Below, one piece after another: positions 61,802 to 64,000 of a stretch of DNA of 64,000 bases. The position numbers and the translations under genes were made by a program. The notes beneath the pieces were generated by a model, which was not told the DNA's origin, did not search any database, and worked only from the letters and a program-made list of their open reading frames with translations. Positions within the stretch are counted from its first letter, which is position 1. Each line of letters opens with the position of its first letter. The DNA is taken from NCBI RefSeq assembly GCF_049275935.1, contig NZ_CP184830.1, forward strand, positions 3,286,001 through 3,350,000, written 5' to 3'. The DNA comes from Endozoicomonas_A sp049275935. Lineage in GTDB: Bacteria; Pseudomonadota; Gammaproteobacteria; Pseudomonadales; Endozoicomonadaceae.

Positions 61802-64000
61802 TTAAGGGCTGAGGTCATCTTCCTGCTCCTCGGCGGTATGCTTGCGTTTTCGATCTATTCTTTTATGTTGCAACTGGGTTTCAGCATTACTGCAGCCCCT
61901 GGCGCCCGGTTGCGACTGGCTGTTCCCTCTGTCTATGGTTGAGTCACAGATTTGTTGCCCTGTATGCTCTTTTCTTCTGTGAGTCGACAGAGACTGAGGT
62001 CTCCTGTAGACCTTCCCGCATGGTTGCAGCTGGCCATTCTCCCCGACTATTGTCACATCACAGATCCATTGCCGGTTATGAAATTGGCTTTTGTGAGTCG
62101 ATAGACTTAGAGCACTCTTAAAAATCTTTTTGCATGGCTGAAGCTGTCCATTCTCCCCGACTATTGTCACGCGACAGGTTCTTTGCCCGCTATGATATTG
62201 GCTTTTATGAGTCGATAGTGACTGAGCATTCTTACAGATCTTCCCGCATGGATGCGATTGACCATCCTCGCCGATTGTTATCATATCACAGGTCTTTTGC
62301 CCAGAATGATATTGGCATTTATGACTTGCCAGAGATTGAGCACTCTTAAAAATCTTTGCGCATGGCTTAAGCTGTCCATTATTCCCGACTACTGTCACAT
62401 GACAGGTCTTTTGCATGCTGTGAGCTTTGCTTTTGTGAGATGACAGGGCGACAACACTCGTTGAGACCTTTCCGCACGGTTGTGGCTGGCCATCCTTCCC
62501 GACCACCTTCACGTGACAGACTTGTTGCCTGGGGTGGATTCTGCTCTTGTGACATGACAGGACTCGAGCATTCTTGCAGACTTTTCCGCATGGCCGTTGC
62601 TCACCATCCTCTCCGATCACTGTTGAATCACAGGTTTTTTCACCGCTATGTTCTCTGCTTTTGTGTTCCGACAGACTTTGAATACGCTTGTAGCTCTTTC
62701 CACAAAGTTGTTGCTGGCCATCCTCCCCGATCACTATTAAGTTACAGGTAGTTTGCCCGGTGACGATTATGCGATCTGAAAGGGCTGATGCTGCGGTTGT
62801 CGGGGGACGATCAGCCTGGCTTTGACTCAATTGGAATGATTCATAAGTTGTTTGTTGTGTTTCTGAAATTCCCGTCGGAAGAGGGGATTGGTTAAGTGTC
62901 AAGGAAAATCTGGCATTTTCGGCAAAACTCTGAAGATCAAGTGACCCATTAGTGGCCGGAAATTCATAGTCGTTGAAAGAAAAATTCCTGAACGTCAGCT
63001 CTTCATCATTGGGTGCTCCTATAGCATCCGATCTATAGGCTGCTCCTGCATTCAGTAAGTCAATAGAGTTGAAGTTATTGGCCGGGTTGCTACCAAAGTC
63101 GTTCAACTCTCGATCAAATAGTGGGCCAGAATCGAATGGCAATTGAATTTCAAAAAGCTCATCCAATGTTTTCAAAGTTGAGTATGCCTGGGAGGCTGAG
63201 GCGCATGCAGGATCAAGATAGCGCATACAACTGAGGCAGTGTCCATGGGGCAGATGAGGACATGTTTGTTGAGGTGTTACTGCGTTGTCTATCGAACTGT
63301 TTGGAGAATTCAGCGGCCTTTCAACTGAATCGCTGCTATCGGATGGTGGTCGGAATTGACAAACGCCATTGCAGGGATAGACGAAACAATTTAAACCTAA
63401 CGTGTGTTGGTGTTGTTGAGAGCCTCCGTTGCCATCGGCAGAGCCGGAGTAAAAGATGCTGGTGAAAAAGTCTGTAGCCTGGTTACTGGTCGCAGGGGTG
63501 GGTTGACCGGATGATTCTGATGCCTGACAGGGGGGTGGGTTATGTCCAGAGCCAAACATCGTGGTGATGGTTGCAAATCGGTGATCCCCCTCTGTCAACA
63601 TAAGTGCCGCCTGTTGTTCAATTGATTTAAACAGCGGTGAATCGGGATGCCAAAAGCTTTTTAAAAGCCAGCTGACAGCTATAATCGCCTCCAAAGGTAG
63701 CGATGAATAAGGAGCGCAGCTCAGAAGAGCGTCTTGAGTGGTCAGGATCAGCTCAAAAGCCATCAGCAGATTCGTGGCGTAAAACCATCGCCACGAGATC
63801 GACTCAATAATGGTCGAACCAGCATGTCTGGGTTGTTTGTCATCGGTTGACAAAGCTGATCCTGGGTAGCTTTTTGTGTCGGTAGTGTCTAGCGGGTTTC
63901 CCGACAGTGTTGGCCGGTCAGACTTTATGGAAAAGCTCTGTTTTGAACTTGCATTCAGTTCAAGCTCAACACTAAAGCGTCCTTTCCACGGATTGGCCTG
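61802..64000 (-). CDS. Secreted zinc-finger-like array protein, about 8 units, start beyond window (copy L)
   Basis: 733 codons are visible. The frame is open to the right edge, where QANPWKGRFSVELE is the residue stretch just after signal cleavage, so only the signal peptide and leader are missing. The segment IESISWRWFYATNLLMAFEL, the cluster LNCFVYPCNGVCQF and CPHLPHGHCLSC are intact. Seven good units are followed by a degenerate eighth (CDSTIDRGNSQSQPGARGCS). The tail is DRKRKHTAEEQEDD. Confidence 0.88.
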   Translation of the reverse strand, partial: QANPWKGRFSVELELNASSKQSFSIKSDRPTLSGNPLDTTDTKSYPGSALSTDDKQPRHAGSTIIESISWRWFYATNLLMAFELILTTQDALLSCAPYSSLPLEAIIAVSWLLKSFWHPDSPLFKSIEQQAALMLTEGDHRFATITTMFGSGHNPPPCQASESSGQPTPATSNQATDFFTSIFYSGSADGNGGSQQHQHTLGLNCFVYPCNGVCQFRPPSDSSDSVERPLNSPNSSIDNAVTPQQTCPHLPHGHCLSCMRYLDPACASASQAYSTLKTLDELFEIQLPFDSGPLFDRELNDFGSNPANNFNSIDLLNAGAAYRSDAIGAPNDEELTFRNFSFNDYEFPATNGSLDLQSFAENARFSLTLNQSPLPTGISETQQTTYESFQLSQSQADRPPTTAASALSDRIIVTGQTTCNLIVIGEDGQQQLCGKSYKRIQSLSEHKSREHSGEKTCDSTVIGEDGEQRPCGKVCKNARVLSCHKSRIHPRQQVCHVKVVGKDGQPQPCGKVSTSVVALSSHKSKAHSMQKTCHVTVVGNNGQLKPCAKIFKSAQSLASHKCQYHSGQKTCDMITIGEDGQSHPCGKICKNAQSLSTHKSQYHSGQRTCRVTIVGENGQLQPCKKIFKSALSLSTHKSQFHNRQWICDVTIVGENGQLQPCGKVYRRPQSLSTHRRKEHTGQQICDSTIDRGNSQSQPGARGCSNAETQLQHKRIDRKRKHTAEEQEDDLSP

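Noticed and set aside
26831..63400. Long open frames on the strand opposite to the finger arrays (repeated ...GHPPRP... and ...LADLPAW...-type peptides)
   Set aside because: They are periodic shadows of the 114-bp unit, begin and end inside the arrays, and have no leaders or ribosome-binding sites.

Overview
The window looks like a chromosomal stretch of a host-associated gammaproteobacterium. Endozoicomonadaceae/Oceanospirillales is my best guess, from the style of the liv operon, the signalling genes, the small inverted-repeat elements and the large family of secreted repeat proteins. No rRNA, tRNA or marker gene is present to prove it.

Left part (1-20280): stacked genomic islands at livH. 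Position 1-809 is the start of a type I restriction-modification methyltransferase (hsdM). It is followed by the decayed 5' end of a tyrosine integrase gene (1034-1192) and a truncated copy of the first ~34 codons of livH (1229-1375). A second element of about 19 kb then runs to the intact livH, which it enters at the same codon. It carries a serine resolvase, a lone terminase small subunit, a NucS-like nuclease, and a five-gene minus-strand defence module: DUF499 ATPase, DUF3780 protein, DUF1156 adenine methylase, PLD-SNF2 helicase and an unknown 198-residue protein. After these come a DUF6387-like protein, an AlpA-like regulator, a winged-helix-like protein, a BRO-N-like protein, a PrtN-like activator and a full-length integrase.

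Core part (20178-24063): livHMGF, the two permeases and two ATPases of a branched-chain amino acid ABC importer. No substrate-binding protein gene is next to it.

Accessory part (24400-64000): fourteen paralogous genes plus at least four decayed copies. Each encodes a Sec-type signal peptide, a conserved N-terminal domain with a hydrophobic stretch and two cysteine clusters, a low-complexity middle, a tandem array of 1 to 11 units of 38 residues, and usually a short basic tail (HRKRKP-like). The 38-residue unit fits a C2H2 zinc finger with an enlarged Cys-Cys loop. Nearly all genes appear to start at an ATT codon directly after a conserved 39-nt hairpin whose 3' arm is the Shine-Dalgarno sequence. 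Inside this region is a four-gene signalling cluster on the minus strand (30308-37251): hybrid histidine kinase, CheR-like methyltransferase, CheB-like methylesterase and REC-PAS-GGDEF diguanylate cyclase. A 97-bp inverted repeat (24675-24771 and 37409-37505) brackets that cluster together with the only plus-strand family members, suggesting a 12.8-kb inversion.

The most novel content is the zinc-finger-like secreted family together with its hairpin/AUU leader. Function, secretion and host targeting are inference; the repeats, leaders, starts and junctions can be read directly from the sequence.
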